Source: Nitratireductor aquimarinus | GTDB taxonomy: Bacteria > Pseudomonadota > Alphaproteobacteria > Rhizobiales > Rhizobiaceae | Direction: 5' to 3' | Assembly (NCBI RefSeq): GCF_046773475.1 | Contig: NZ_CP177240.1 | Location: 558,001-622,000, forward strand | Length of the DNA: 64,000 bases | In this document: in pieces, positions 7,262 through 15,758 of the stretch | Layout: the number at the start of each line of letters is the position of its first letter | How positions within the stretch are numbered: the stretch's first letter is position 1 | Program-made: the position numbers and the translations under genes | Notes under the pieces: model-generated | Seen by the model: only the letters and a program-made list of their open reading frames with translations | Database searches by the model: none | Told to the model about the DNA's origin: nothing

Positions 7262-8710
7262 TCACAGCGCCAGGCAGCAATATTTCATTTCCAGATAGTC
7301 CTCGATCCCGTGGCGGGAGCCTTCCCGGCCGAGACCCGATTGCTTGATGCCCCCGAACGGCGCGACTTCCGTTGAAATCAGGCCGGTGTTCACGCCGACC
7401 ATGCCGTATTCGAGTTCTTCCATCATTCTCCAGACGCGGCTGAGGTCGCGGCTGTAAACATAGGATGCGAGACCGAATTCCGTATCATTGGCAGCCTCCA
7501 CCACCTCTTCCAGAGTGGAGAAGCGGAAGACCGGCGCCAGAGGCCCAAACGTCTCTTCTTTTGCAACGGCCATCTGAGGTGTGGCGTCCCGCAGGACGGT
7601 CGGCTGGAAGAACGTGCCGCCGAGGTCATGCGGCGCGCCGCCCAGAACCACCGTGCCCCCTTTTTCCAGCGCGTCGTCGATATGGGCGCGAACCTTGTCC
7701 ATCGCAGAATGGCTCACCAGCGGGCCGACCGCGCAGCCTTCCAGGAAACCATCGCCAACCTGCAGGCTGGATACGGCTTTGCTCAATCTCTCGACAAACG
7801 CATCGTAGACGGCATCCTGAACATAGATGCGGTTTGTGCAAACGCAGGTCTGTCCTGCATTGCGGAATTTTGAGGTGACGCAGCCTTCCACGGCGGCGTC
7901 GAGGTCGGCATCGTCAAACACGATGAATGGCGCATTGCCGCCGAGCTCAAGCGACAGTTTCTTGATCTGGTCTGCCCCGTTGCGCATCAGAATGCGCCCC
8001 ACATTGGTCGAGCCGGTGAAGCTGATCTTGCGAATGGTCGGGTTTTCCGTGAACTCCAGTCCCACGCCGACACTGTCTGTCGACGGGAGAACGGAAAGAA
8101 GTCCCCGAGGCAGGCCTGCTTGTTCGGCCAGCTTTGCGAGCGCGAGGGCGGAAAGCGGTGTTTCGGTTGCCGGTTTGACCAGAATGGCGCAGCCGGCGGC
8201 AAGCGCTGGCGCGACTTTGCGCGTGATCATCGCATTGGGGAAGTTCCAGGGGGTGATTGCGCCAACCACGCCAACAGGCTGCCTGATCACCATCAGCCTC
8301 TTGTCTTCATGATGCCCCGGTATGGTTTCCCCGTAGATGCGTTTGGCTTCTTCTGAGAACCACTCGACAAAGCTTGCGCCATAGAGAATCTCGCCGCGCG
8401 CTTCAGCCAGCGGCTTTCCCATTTCAGCCGTCAGGATGGCCGCCAGGTCGTCGGCATGATCGACGATCAGGTCAAACCAGCGGCGCAGGATGCCGGCGCG
8501 CTCTTTTGCGGTGCAACGCGCCCAGACTTTCTGCGCTGGCGCGGCCGCCGATATGGCGCGGCGAACATCGTCGCGTGTGCAATCCGCGACATCGGCCAGC
8601 TTTGCTCCCGTGGAAGGGTTCGTCACCGGAAAAGCCCGGTCGGTGCGGCGCCAGTCTCCGGCGATGAACGCATCCGAAATGAGAAGGTCGGGTCGATCAA
8701 GGGGGATCAT
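7262..8710 (-). CDS. NAD(P)-dependent succinate-semialdehyde dehydrogenase family (GabD-like)
   Basis: A 482-residue aldehyde dehydrogenase, the usual GabD length. The cofactor segment GVVGAITPWNFP is near residue 145, the general-base segment is LELGGNAPFIVFDDAD (Glu near residue 255), and the nucleophile lies in NAGQTCVCTNRIYV (Cys near residue 289). GabD oxidises succinate semialdehyde to succinate; close relatives act on glutarate semialdehyde and other omega-oxo acids. The minus-strand genes upstream (alpha/beta hydrolase and AA_synth protein) may supply the semialdehyde. A 108-base gap separates it from the hydrolase, so it may be on its own transcript. Confidence 0.88.
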   Translation of the reverse strand: MIPLDRPDLLISDAFIAGDWRRTDRAFPVTNPSTGAKLADVADCTRDDVRRAISAAAPAQKVWARCTAKERAGILRRWFDLIVDHADDLAAILTAEMGKPLAEARGEILYGASFVEWFSEEAKRIYGETIPGHHEDKRLMVIRQPVGVVGAITPWNFPNAMITRKVAPALAAGCAILVKPATETPLSALALAKLAEQAGLPRGLLSVLPSTDSVGVGLEFTENPTIRKISFTGSTNVGRILMRNGADQIKKLSLELGGNAPFIVFDDADLDAAVEGCVTSKFRNAGQTCVCTNRIYVQDAVYDAFVERLSKAVSSLQVGDGFLEGCAVGPLVSHSAMDKVRAHIDDALEKGGTVVLGGAPHDLGGTFFQPTVLRDATPQMAVAKEETFGPLAPVFRFSTLEEVVEAANDTEFGLASYVYSRDLSRVWRMMEELEYGMVGVNTGLISTEVAPFGGIKQSGLGREGSRHGIEDYLEMKYCCLAL

Positions 8711-8818
8711 CGTTTCTCTCGCAATCTTGGGAAAGGGACGTTGCGGCCGTGCTCTGTTTCGAAGAACACGGCCTTTCTCTTGTACGCCTTGATCAACGCT
8801 TTGCGGTGAGTGTGCGGA

Positions 8819-9631
8819 TCAGGCTGTGCGGCTCAATGCGCAAGGGATGCTGAGCCAGGTTTCCAGCTCGTGGTTCACGGTATCCACCGCTGTCAGGTTC
8901 ACCATGTGGCGATGCCCGGCAACGATAACCGCGTGACCGTTTTGTGCTGCCTGCGCCATGGCGCGCGACATCGCCGGTGTGGAGTTTGGATCACCTTCAC
9001 CGGTGAGCGCCAGCAACGGACATTCAATGCCTGAGACGTGATCGGCATAGTATGTATCGCCACGGGAGAAGGCCGTGTAGGCCGTTGCATAGCCCGCATG
9101 ATCGACACTGCCGAGCCATTCGGCCACCTGATCGCGCGCTTCCTGCTCGGCAGGGCTGTCACCGAACCAGCGGCCCAATGGGGTGGCGACATCAAAGGCG
9201 CCAGCCCGGATTTGCGCGGCACGGTCTTCGACGGCGGCACGCGCGTCAGGATCCCGGCGGAACACGCCGTTCAACAGTGCAACGCGCTCAACCAATTCGG
9301 GATAGGTGACCGTGAAGCCAACGGCGATCAGGGCGCCCATGGAGTGACCCGCCAGACTGATCTTCTGCAGGTTGAGTGCGTGCAGCGCCGTGCGCAGCCA
9401 GCGCACATAGTCGCACACCTGCGCGCCTTCGGGCAGGTGGCTGGTGAGGCCGTGCCCGGGCATGTCCAGAGCAAAGACATGATGCGTCTTTGAAAGTGCA
9501 TCGATCTGCGGCCCCCAGGCCGCAGACTGCATGCCGACGCCATGGATGAGGACGACAATGTCGCCCTCTCCAGCCTCGCGATACCCCAGTTGGCCGTAAC
9601 CCTCAGACAGCTGCAGGGTTTTCAACGTCAT
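8819..9631 (-). CDS. Alpha/beta fold hydrolase, 3-oxoadipate enol-lactonase-like
   Basis: A 270-residue serine hydrolase. It shows the oxyanion segment LIHGVGMQ, the nucleophile elbow GHSMG, a likely acid residue in LTGEGDPNS and the catalytic histidine in AGHRHM. This layout matches PcaD-like enol-lactonases and ring-cleavage-product hydrolases. The ATG at 9631 has GGAG 7 bases upstream and overlaps the 3' end of the AA_synth gene by 29 bases in another frame, so the two are coupled. Substrate unknown; candidates are a lactone or an N-acyl acid made by the neighbouring enzymes. Confidence 0.82.
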   Translation of the reverse strand: MTLKTLQLSEGYGQLGYREAGEGDIVVLIHGVGMQSAAWGPQIDALSKTHHVFALDMPGHGLTSHLPEGAQVCDYVRWLRTALHALNLQKISLAGHSMGALIAVGFTVTYPELVERVALLNGVFRRDPDARAAVEDRAAQIRAGAFDVATPLGRWFGDSPAEQEARDQVAEWLGSVDHAGYATAYTAFSRGDTYYADHVSGIECPLLALTGEGDPNSTPAMSRAMAQAAQNGHAVIVAGHRHMVNLTAVDTVNHELETWLSIPCALSRTA

Positions 9632-10205
9632 GCCCGAGCTCCTTGAGGTCCTGATACCGGTCGCCGATGCGGTGGTGCGGCCGTCCGCCAATCGAAGCAC
9701 CAAGCGCGATCACGATTTCATCCGCTGCCGGTGCGTCTGCTATTGAAAGCTGGATGGTGAGATAATGACTGCGCTTTCCGCCGTCATTCTTGTCCATGAG
9801 CGGGATCATGAGCGGAGCGTTCGCCGGACCGCGCGTGTTGCAGAAAGCGAGGTATGACTTGGCGCCCACCGCCTCACGGTAATGGTTGCCGAAACGGAGC
9901 GTGTGGATCAGAGCCGAAGCGTGCTCGACTTCGCCGGACAGGCCGACGATTGCCGATTTTCCGTAACCCTCGACCTTGTCGCCGCCGCCTGCTGCTTCCA
10001 GAATCATTTCGGTGAGGAGTTCGCCCAGTCCGGGGGCGCAATCCATGATCTCGGGCCTCAGATCCTCGACAAAACCCCGTCCTGCCCACGGGTTCCGGAT
10101 GACGGCCACTGCCGCGATCATTTTCAGGGGCGTTGGTGCAGCTTTCCCGCCTTCGATGAGCGTTTCCTCGACGTGTAGTAGTGTTTTGCGGATCTCAGCA
10201 GGCAT
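9603..10205 (-). CDS. AA_synth (amino acid synthesis, DUF1185-type) family protein
   Basis: A 200-residue soluble protein that I place in the amino acid synthesis family from IRKTLLHVEETLIEGGK, GRGFVEDLRPEI, KSAIVGLSGEVEHASALIH and SIGGRPHHRIGDRYQD. The segment before AIVGLSGEVEHA and the C-terminal PHHRIGDR block are the conserved parts. Biochemistry of this family is poorly defined; members occur repeatedly in catabolic operons with hydrolases, dehydrogenases and TRAP or ABC transporters. The start has GGGAG 6 bases upstream. It faces the GntR gene across a palindromic operator and is probably controlled by it. Confidence 0.75.
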   Translation of the reverse strand: MPAEIRKTLLHVEETLIEGGKAAPTPLKMIAAVAVIRNPWAGRGFVEDLRPEIMDCAPGLGELLTEMILEAAGGGDKVEGYGKSAIVGLSGEVEHASALIHTLRFGNHYREAVGAKSYLAFCNTRGPANAPLMIPLMDKNDGGKRSHYLTIQLSIADAPAADEIVIALGASIGGRPHHRIGDRYQDLKELGHDVENPAAV

Positions 10206-10240
10206 TCGCAGCTCCCGGTTGATTCGAACGGTTGGTGTTG

Positions 10241-10258
10241 ATTATGGTATACCGTAAT
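10241..10258. promoter_or_regulatory. GntR-type operator, ATTATGGTATACCGTAAT
   Basis: A near-perfect 18-bp palindrome (one mismatched pair) in the 106-base gap between the divergent AA_synth and GntR genes. Its core GGTATAC is repeated in the control region of the second GntR gene at 15181-15203, so both FCD regulators probably see related sites. Confidence 0.7.
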
Positions 10259-10311
10259 ACAATCATTCAAACAACCTTGCTTGCGGGAATCGACGCTGCT
10301 ATCTCGTCGGC

Positions 10312-10998
10312 ATGACAAATCTTGGCCTGAATAAAATTGAGCAGCAGCCCACCACCCTGCGAGACATGGTTCTTGAACGCCTGCGCGATGCGATAATCGA
10401 CGGCGTGTTCAAGCCGGGCGACCGACTGGTTGAGCGCGTGCTCTGCGAGCAACTGGGCGTCAGCCGTACGGTGGTTCGAGAAACGCTGCGCTATCTCGAT
10501 GCGGAAGGTCTGGTGGAGCATCTGCCCAATCGCGGGCCGATCGTCGCCAGGATGGACTGGGACGATGCACGGCAGATCTACGATATCAGGCTGAAGCTTG
10601 AAACGGCGGCTGCCGAGGCCTGCGCAAGGAACATGACACCGGATCTTGAGCGGCGTCTGCGCGAAGCGCTTGTCGATCTGGAAGCCGCTGCCGCAAAGGA
10701 AACACCCGGTGCGCTCTTCAAGGCCACGACGCGGTTTTATGCTCTCATCTTCGAGGGGGCAGGGCACAACATCGCCTGGGAAGTCGTGCAGCGCCTGAAC
10801 GGCCGTATTTCCCGCCTGCGCGTGATGACGCTGACCAGCGAAAACAGAAAAGTGTCTGGCCCGACCCATATGCGCAACATCTGCGAAGCGATTGCTGCGC
10901 GCGACCCGGACGCGGCCCTGGCTGCCGTTGAAGCCCACCTGACGGACGCCACGTCCATCGCACAGAAACTCCTGGCCGGAGACAAGGAAAAATCATGA
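10312..10998 (+). CDS. GntR family transcriptional regulator, FCD subfamily
   Basis: A 228-residue regulator. The N-terminal winged helix (about residues 18-80) contains GDRLVERVLCEQLGVSRTVV and the typical wing EGLVEHLPNRGPIV. The C-terminal FCD domain carries the ligand/metal segments YDIRLKLETAAAEAC and a late H-x3-N element (THMRN), as in acid-binding FadR/FCD regulators. It faces the hydrolase operon and is translationally coupled to the following gene (4-base overlap). It probably represses both directions through the palindrome at 10241-10258 and responds to a carboxylic acid intermediate. Confidence 0.9.
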   Translation: MTNLGLNKIEQQPTTLRDMVLERLRDAIIDGVFKPGDRLVERVLCEQLGVSRTVVRETLRYLDAEGLVEHLPNRGPIVARMDWDDARQIYDIRLKLETAAAEACARNMTPDLERRLREALVDLEAAAAKETPGALFKATTRFYALIFEGAGHNIAWEVVQRLNGRISRLRVMTLTSENRKVSGPTHMRNICEAIAARDPDAALAAVEAHLTDATSIAQKLLAGDKEKS

Positions 10999-11384
10999 GC
11001 GCATTCGACGAAGACCTCTTCCTCAAGGGGCTGGAGAAACGAAAGTCCACGCTTGGGGCCGAGTATGTCGAAAGCAATCTGGCAAAGGCTGATGAATTCA
11101 CACGCCCTTTTCAGGAAGCGATGACGGCCTGGTGCTGGGGCTTCGGCTGGGGCGATGAGGTCATCGACGCGAAAACGCGGTCGATGATGAACCTCTCGAT
11201 GATTGGCGCGCTCGGCAAGATGCACGAGTGGGAGCTGCATTGTCGCGGGGCCATTCGCAATGGCGTGACCCAGGACGAACTGCGCGCCATCATTCATGTG
11301 ATCGGCATCTATTGCGGCGTGCCGCAGGCGCTGGAGTGCTTTCGCGCCGCGCGCAAGGTTCTGGAAGAGGTGGAAGCGGAGTAG
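10995..11384 (+). CDS. Carboxymuconolactone decarboxylase family protein
   Basis: A 129-residue AhpD-fold protein. The core RSMMNLSMIGALGKMHEWELH and GVTQDELRAIIHVIGIYCGVPQA match PcaC-like gamma-carboxymuconolactone decarboxylases, which lack the CxxC pair of AhpD-type peroxidase members; only one cysteine (HCRG) is near the helix that would carry it. It probably decarboxylates or isomerises a lactone in an aromatic pathway. The ATG overlaps the GntR stop. With the enol-lactonase-like hydrolase on the other strand, it hints at a beta-ketoadipate-like lower pathway, but the cycloisomerase and transferase genes are not seen. Confidence 0.82.
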   Translation: MSAFDEDLFLKGLEKRKSTLGAEYVESNLAKADEFTRPFQEAMTAWCWGFGWGDEVIDAKTRSMMNLSMIGALGKMHEWELHCRGAIRNGVTQDELRAIIHVIGIYCGVPQALECFRAARKVLEEVEAE

Positions 11385-11449
11385 CAGGCCGATCACCGGC
11401 GGCGACTGCTCTGCCTTTTTAGATGTGCTTTCACGACTGGAAAGAAAAC

Positions 11450-11470
11450 GGGCCGGTCTTGGACCGGCCC
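11450..11470 (-). terminator. Terminator of the TAXI-TRAP operon
   Basis: A 9-bp stem (GGGCCGGTC at 11450-11458, GACCGGCCC at 11462-11470) with a 3-base loop. On the minus strand it is followed by GTTTTCTTTCC, a fair U-rich tract. It lies just past the TAXI gene stop. Confidence 0.7.
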
Positions 11471-11477
11471 GGAAGCA

Positions 11478-12458
11478 TCAATCGGCAATCGCGCCGATTT
11501 CCTTGAAGTAACGCTCCGCGCCGGGGTGCATCGGAACGGTCCGCTTCTGCGCCCCAAGCTCTACGGTCAGTCCCTTGAAGCTCGTGTTGCTCTCGCCGAG
11601 CGCCTGCAGGTTTTCCCAGAAGGCCTTCGTGAATTCGTAGATCATGTCCTCGTCGGCTTCCGCGTCGGTGTAGATCACCTGCGCCAGACCGAAGGTGGAG
11701 ACCGGCTCATCCTGCCCGCGATAGGTGCCTGCCGGCACTTCGAACGGTACGAGGAGGTCGTAGTAGACTTCGTTGAGGCGTTCGATCACCTCGGGGTCGA
11801 GGTTCAGATAGCGCATCGGTACGGTGGACGAAAGCTGCTGTGCGTTTGCCAACCCCACCTGGAAGACATGCATGCCGCCGTCGAAGACGCCATTGCGGAT
11901 TTCATCGAAAACCTGCCCGGTGGAAACCGTTCCTGCATTGATATCGTCCGTGGAAAGGCCGGCTGCCTTGAGCAGCTCCAGATTAAGCCCGTAGGTGAAG
12001 CTCGACGGCGTGTTGAGGTTGATCGCATGTCCCTTGATGCCCTCAAGCGATGTGATCCCTGAATCTTCGCGCACAAAGACATTTTCCGGCACGACACTGA
12101 AGATGAACAGCTGTCGCAGGTTCTTGAACTCGTCCGCGATGGGGATGTTGGCGAAGTCATTGCGCTTGTTGTAGGCGAATTCCAGATCGATCAGCGTGTT
12201 GAGAGCGATGTCGAGTTCGCTGTTCAGCACCAGACCGAGATTGTCGCGGTAGCCGCCGGTGGTCTGAACGGACAGTTTGTACTTGTCCTGCGCGTTGTTG
12301 AACACTTCCGAGATGGTTGCGCCGTTGATGTAGGGGCCGGAGCCGGAGCTGCTGGTTCCGATGGAAAGCTGCTCCTGAGCCGAGGCGGCGGACGAAACCA
12401 TGATCGAGGCGGCGGCAAAGAGTGCTGCATGCCGGATTTTGGACGGTATCTTGAACAT
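11478..12458 (-). CDS. TAXI-family TRAP transporter solute-binding protein
   Basis: A 326-residue periplasmic protein with an N-terminal signal peptide (KIRHAALFAAASIMVSSAASA, cleavage after the AxA-like end). The start of the mature protein, QLSIGTSSSGSGPYINGA, is the TAXI signature, a glycine-rich loop that binds carboxylates such as glutamate or 2-oxo acids. It follows the fused TRAP membrane gene by 17 bases. Genes of this kind import organic acids using a sodium or proton gradient. The upstream GntR regulator suggests the acid is also the inducer. Confidence 0.9.
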   Translation of the reverse strand: MFKIPSKIRHAALFAAASIMVSSAASAQEQLSIGTSSSGSGPYINGATISEVFNNAQDKYKLSVQTTGGYRDNLGLVLNSELDIALNTLIDLEFAYNKRNDFANIPIADEFKNLRQLFIFSVVPENVFVREDSGITSLEGIKGHAINLNTPSSFTYGLNLELLKAAGLSTDDINAGTVSTGQVFDEIRNGVFDGGMHVFQVGLANAQQLSSTVPMRYLNLDPEVIERLNEVYYDLLVPFEVPAGTYRGQDEPVSTFGLAQVIYTDAEADEDMIYEFTKAFWENLQALGESNTSFKGLTVELGAQKRTVPMHPGAERYFKEIGAIAD

Positions 12459-12475
12459 TTACTTCTCCCTTTTGA

Positions 12476-14386
12476 TTACGTGTTCTGGTGTTTTGCGCCG
12501 GTTGCCGGGGCGCTCTGGATTCCATCGAGTCTGGCGCGGCGCAGATAGATCAGGGCGACGACGGCGACGCCTGCGATGTCGGTGAGGTAGCCGGGGTTGA
12601 TGAGCGAGATGGCCGCTGCCGCCAGCAATGCGCGTTCGATCCAGTTGATCCGTCCGGCGCACCAGCCCTGCACCGCGGCTGCCATGGCAAAGACGCCGAT
12701 CGCAGCCGAGCAGGCCGAAAGCGCGAGCGTCATGGCATCACCCTGAAGCAGCAGGGCCGGTGAGAACAGGAACATGAACGCGACAATGAAGCCCGGCAGC
12801 GAGTGAACGAATGCGGTGACTGCCGTGCTCCACCAGTTCGCGCGTGCAATGCCGGCAGCCACCACGGCCACGAGGGCCACCGGAGGTGTGGAGCCGGATT
12901 TGATCGCGAAGTAGAAGAGGAACAGATGCGCGCCGAGCAGCGGTGCGCCGGCGGCGGTCAGAGCCGGAGCCGTGAACATCGCCAGAAGCAGGTAGGCGAT
13001 GGGCGTGGGCATTCCCATGCCGAGCAGCGTTGCCGCAACCACAGCGAGGATGGCGGTCATCAGCAGCGAGCCGTCGCTGACCGAGAGGATGATGTCGGCA
13101 ATGCGCGGTCCAAGGCCCGTTGTCACGATCGCCGCCTGAAGGAGGCCGATTGAGACGATCAGGGCCGTGATCGCGGCCGCCTGGCGCGCGCCACTGTCGA
13201 ACTGGTCGAGAATGGCCCGGAAAGGCATGCGCGAAACGCTTCGTGCGAGACCGCACACCATTGCGATGCCGATGGCGATGAGGCTGGCGTAAGACGGTGT
13301 GTAGGACTCGACGATCAGCAGATAGAAGAGCACGGCGGGCGCGACCAGAAGATGCCATCCATCGGCAAAGCTCTGTCGCAGGCTGGGGATCTCGTCTTCC
13401 GGAATGCCTGCAAGGCCGGCCTTGCGCGCCTCGAAATGCACCACGCAGTAGAGCGAGAGATAGTAGAGAACGGCGGGCAGAATGGCGGCAACTGCAATCG
13501 TTGCGTAGGGGATGCCGGTGAGCTGCGCCATGATGAAAGCGGCCGCGCCCAGAATTGGCGGAACGAGCTGTGCGCCTTCCGAGGTGTTGGTTTCCACGGC
13601 GGCTGCCACATGCGGCCGGAAGCCGGTGCGGATCATCAGCGGGATCGTGAACGTTCCCGTGGTGACGACGTTGCCGACAGAGCTTCCCACCATGGTGCCG
13701 AGACCGGCGCTGGCGACCATCGCGCTCTTGGCCGCGCCGCCGACCTGCCGGCCGGTGGTGGCGTTTGCGACCTTCATGATGAAGTCGCCCGTGCGCGTTG
13801 CCTGCAGGGCCGAACCCAGCATCATGAACATGAACAGATAGGATGCCGCGACGCTCAGGCCGGTGCCGAAAAAGCCTTCGGTTGTATAGGCGGTCAGGTA
13901 GATGATCCGCTTGAGGTCCATGCCCGCATGCTGCATGACGCCGGGAAAGTAGGACCCGTAGAGCATGTAGACGACACCGAACACGCCAAGTGCGAACAGT
14001 ATGGTGGAGTGCCGGCGCGCGGCCTCCAGCGAAATGACGATGATCGCGACGCCGATGGCGACATCCGTGCCTGTGAGGTAGCTGGAGCCCCAGAGATTGA
14101 TCAGGCGTTCGAAATTGACGATCACATAGCCCATGGTCACGATGGTGGCCGCGGCAAATGTGGCGTCCAGACCCCATTGAACGCTTCGCATGACCTGCTG
14201 ATCGGCCCGCGTCCGGTCAAGGAAGGCGATGCAGAGCATGGCGCAGGCAAACAGCGCGAGGTGAACGATGGTTGTCTTGTACGGTCCGAAAAGCGTCGCG
14301 TATGCCATATATGCGAATATGAGCATCCCGACCGCTGTCAGCACCCAGTCGACGCCGGAGCGACGCTCTCGCGTGGGTTCTGTCAT
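12476..14386 (-). CDS. TRAP transporter permease, fused small and large subunits (TAXI-associated)
   Basis: A 636-residue inner-membrane protein with about 16 or more hydrophobic helices. The first part (residues 1-150) resembles the 4-TM DctQ-like domain; the remainder is the DctM-like transport domain, with MVGSSVGNVVTTGTFTIPLM, SEGAQLVPPILGAAAFIMA and LLGMGMPTPIAYLLLAMF as the conserved pore segments. Fusion of both membrane subunits is normal for TAXI systems. The ATG at 14386 overlaps the upstream GntR stop, so regulator, permease and binding protein form one minus-strand operon. Confidence 0.92.
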   Translation of the reverse strand: MTEPTRERRSGVDWVLTAVGMLIFAYMAYATLFGPYKTTIVHLALFACAMLCIAFLDRTRADQQVMRSVQWGLDATFAAATIVTMGYVIVNFERLINLWGSSYLTGTDVAIGVAIIVISLEAARRHSTILFALGVFGVVYMLYGSYFPGVMQHAGMDLKRIIYLTAYTTEGFFGTGLSVAASYLFMFMMLGSALQATRTGDFIMKVANATTGRQVGGAAKSAMVASAGLGTMVGSSVGNVVTTGTFTIPLMIRTGFRPHVAAAVETNTSEGAQLVPPILGAAAFIMAQLTGIPYATIAVAAILPAVLYYLSLYCVVHFEARKAGLAGIPEDEIPSLRQSFADGWHLLVAPAVLFYLLIVESYTPSYASLIAIGIAMVCGLARSVSRMPFRAILDQFDSGARQAAAITALIVSIGLLQAAIVTTGLGPRIADIILSVSDGSLLMTAILAVVAATLLGMGMPTPIAYLLLAMFTAPALTAAGAPLLGAHLFLFYFAIKSGSTPPVALVAVVAAGIARANWWSTAVTAFVHSLPGFIVAFMFLFSPALLLQGDAMTLALSACSAAIGVFAMAAAVQGWCAGRINWIERALLAAAAISLINPGYLTDIAGVAVVALIYLRRARLDGIQSAPATGAKHQNT

Positions 14387-15099
14387 TTCAACTGATCTCC
14401 TTGTGGGGTGGAGCCCTGCGGCGCCTTTTTCAGGTGGCGCAGGGCCGCGTCACACGCTGCAGCGACGTGGACGAAACTTGCTTTTTCGGCGGCGGCGGTG
14501 TCGCGGGCAATCAGGGCAGAAGCGATTGCCTGCATCTCCGAATGGCTTGCGTCATGACGTTCCGGGTCGGACATGGACTGCGTCCGCAGAAAGTAGACGC
14601 GTTCGATGATCGCGTTCAGGGAACGCTGGATTTCCCCGTTTCCGGACCCTTCGATCATGATGTCATAGAATGTCGTGGTCGCTTCCCTGATCGCTGCGAG
14701 TTCGCCGGCTCTGAAGGCGTTCTTCAGCCTCTCGGCGGCCCCGGCGATGTCGTTGATCGTGTCACTGGAGGCGCGCTGGGTGAAAAGTCGCGCCGCCAGA
14801 GCTTCCAGGCTGGCGCGTACTTCGTAGATGTCCCGGATCTCGCGTGCGCTCATCAGAACGACAATTAGATTGTTGTTGGCGTCGCGACCGACCAGCCCTT
14901 TCTCTTCAAGCCGGGCAAGGGCCTCGCGAACAATGGTCCGGCTCACGCCGGTTGCTTCGCAGAGTTCGCGTTCGACGATCTTCTGGCCGGGAGCGAGCTT
15001 CCCATCAAGGATTGCACCCTGAATGGTGTCCTGAACCCGCGACCGCAATGTCGGCGTGGTCCGGTCGATGCGCAGCATCTCCATAGTGTGAACGCTCAT
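14383..15099 (-). CDS. GntR family transcriptional regulator, FCD subfamily (first gene of the TRAP operon)
   Basis: A 238-residue regulator starting at the ATG at 15099, which has GGAGGT 5 bases upstream; longer readings lack homologous sequence. The winged helix carries GQKIVERELCEATGVSRTIVREALARL and the FCD domain carries YEVRASLEALAARLF and ERHDASHSEMQAI. It is of the same type as the GntR protein at 10312, and its promoter region has related GTATAC/GTATTA elements. It probably controls the TAXI-TRAP genes downstream according to an organic acid ligand. Confidence 0.9.
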   Translation of the reverse strand: MSVHTMEMLRIDRTTPTLRSRVQDTIQGAILDGKLAPGQKIVERELCEATGVSRTIVREALARLEEKGLVGRDANNNLIVVLMSAREIRDIYEVRASLEALAARLFTQRASSDTINDIAGAAERLKNAFRAGELAAIREATTTFYDIMIEGSGNGEIQRSLNAIIERVYFLRTQSMSDPERHDASHSEMQAIASALIARDTAAAEKASFVHVAAACDAALRHLKKAPQGSTPQGDQLK

Positions 15100-15180
15100 C
15101 AGCCACCTCCCATGCCTGAGACCCGTCATCTGTTCCTGCCCAAAGCGGGCGGGCCAGCGAATGCCTCGCCGCCTGAACAT

Positions 15181-15203
15181 CGGTATACAATAATACCGTA
15201 TTA
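15181..15203. promoter_or_regulatory. GntR operator candidate before the TRAP operon
   Basis: Overlapping inverted repeats: CGGTAT-6N-ATACCG at 15181-15198 and TAATAC-C-GTATTA at 15191-15203. It lies about 82 bases upstream of the GntR start at 15099 and shares the GGTATAC core and the TAATAC element with the site at 10241-10258. Confidence 0.6.
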
Positions 15204-15481
15204 CAGAATACTCAACCCGTTTTCTGTTTCGGGGCGGAATCCGGGCGCAGGAGTGGCTAAAGCGGCTCGCCGATAGCCCGAATGTCGTCCGCATCGTTGA
15301 AGCAATGCGAGGTTTGCTGCTCGTTAAGGGAGAAAATCAGTCGTTTGTCCGCTCAACCGAGCTGATCGAACGCAAGGCCGCATCAAAGGAGCAGGCCGAA
15401 ATCTGGTCTAGGGTGATCCAAAGACGGGGCGCTCAGGCGTGGCGGAGAAGAGCTCCGAGTGTCACTGGCTTTGAACCTTGA
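15194..15481 (+). pseudogene. Possible gene remnant, unrecognised
   Basis: A plus-strand frame open from 15194 (after a TAA at 15191) to a TGA at 15479-15481. The part from about 15248 reads QEWLKRLADSPNVVRIVEAM and continues with balanced amphipathic composition to RSTELIERKAASKEQAEIW before becoming basic. There is no good start with a ribosome binding site; the first ATG is near 15305. The composition looks like the C-terminal part of a soluble alpha-helical protein. I cannot name the family, and it may be chance coding. Confidence 0.3.
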
Positions 15482-15700
15482 TGGTCAAAAGCGTTTGACG
15501 CCGGTCGATGGAGGCAGTTGCCGACATAGCCCACGGCGCGGTTTCGCGCGGGATCCCGGAGGAACGGGAGTGGAGAGCTGAGTGGCGCTCGCAATAGCCT
15601 CTGCGCTGCCCGATTTTTCAATCGAGGGGAGCCGCAAGGCGTACCATGATCTGAATATAGGAAGATGGTCGGGCGGCCTGTCAGCCGCATAAGTTTGCAG

Positions 15701-15741
15701 GCCCGCAATCGTAACGGTTTCAAGCAGTCACGATTGCGGGC
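15701..15741 (-). terminator. Long hairpin after the ABC permease gene
   Basis: A perfect 12-bp stem (GCCCGCAATCGT at 15701-15712, ACGATTGCGGGC at 15730-15741) with a 17-base loop, 18 bases after the permease stop on the minus strand. The U-rich run is on the plus-strand side (CTTTTGC), so termination of the minus transcript may be factor-assisted. Confidence 0.55.
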
Positions 15742-15758
15742 TTTTGCAAGGTTGGTTG

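Larger units (their letters stand above)
15100..15758. other. 659-base region with a GntR operator and an unidentified open frame
   Basis: This holds the promoter side of the GntR-TRAP operon and, further right, the terminator of the next minus-strand operon at 15701-15741. In between is an open frame on the plus strand (about 15194-15481) that looks protein-like but matches nothing I recognise; it is listed separately. The only minus-strand open frame here (15433-15723) has low-complexity basic content and I see no reason to call it. Confidence 0.5.

Noticed and set aside
13352..14395. 347-codon plus-strand frame
   Set aside because: Antisense shadow of the TRAP permease; very rich in Arg, Gly, His and Asp with no domain and no ribosome binding site.
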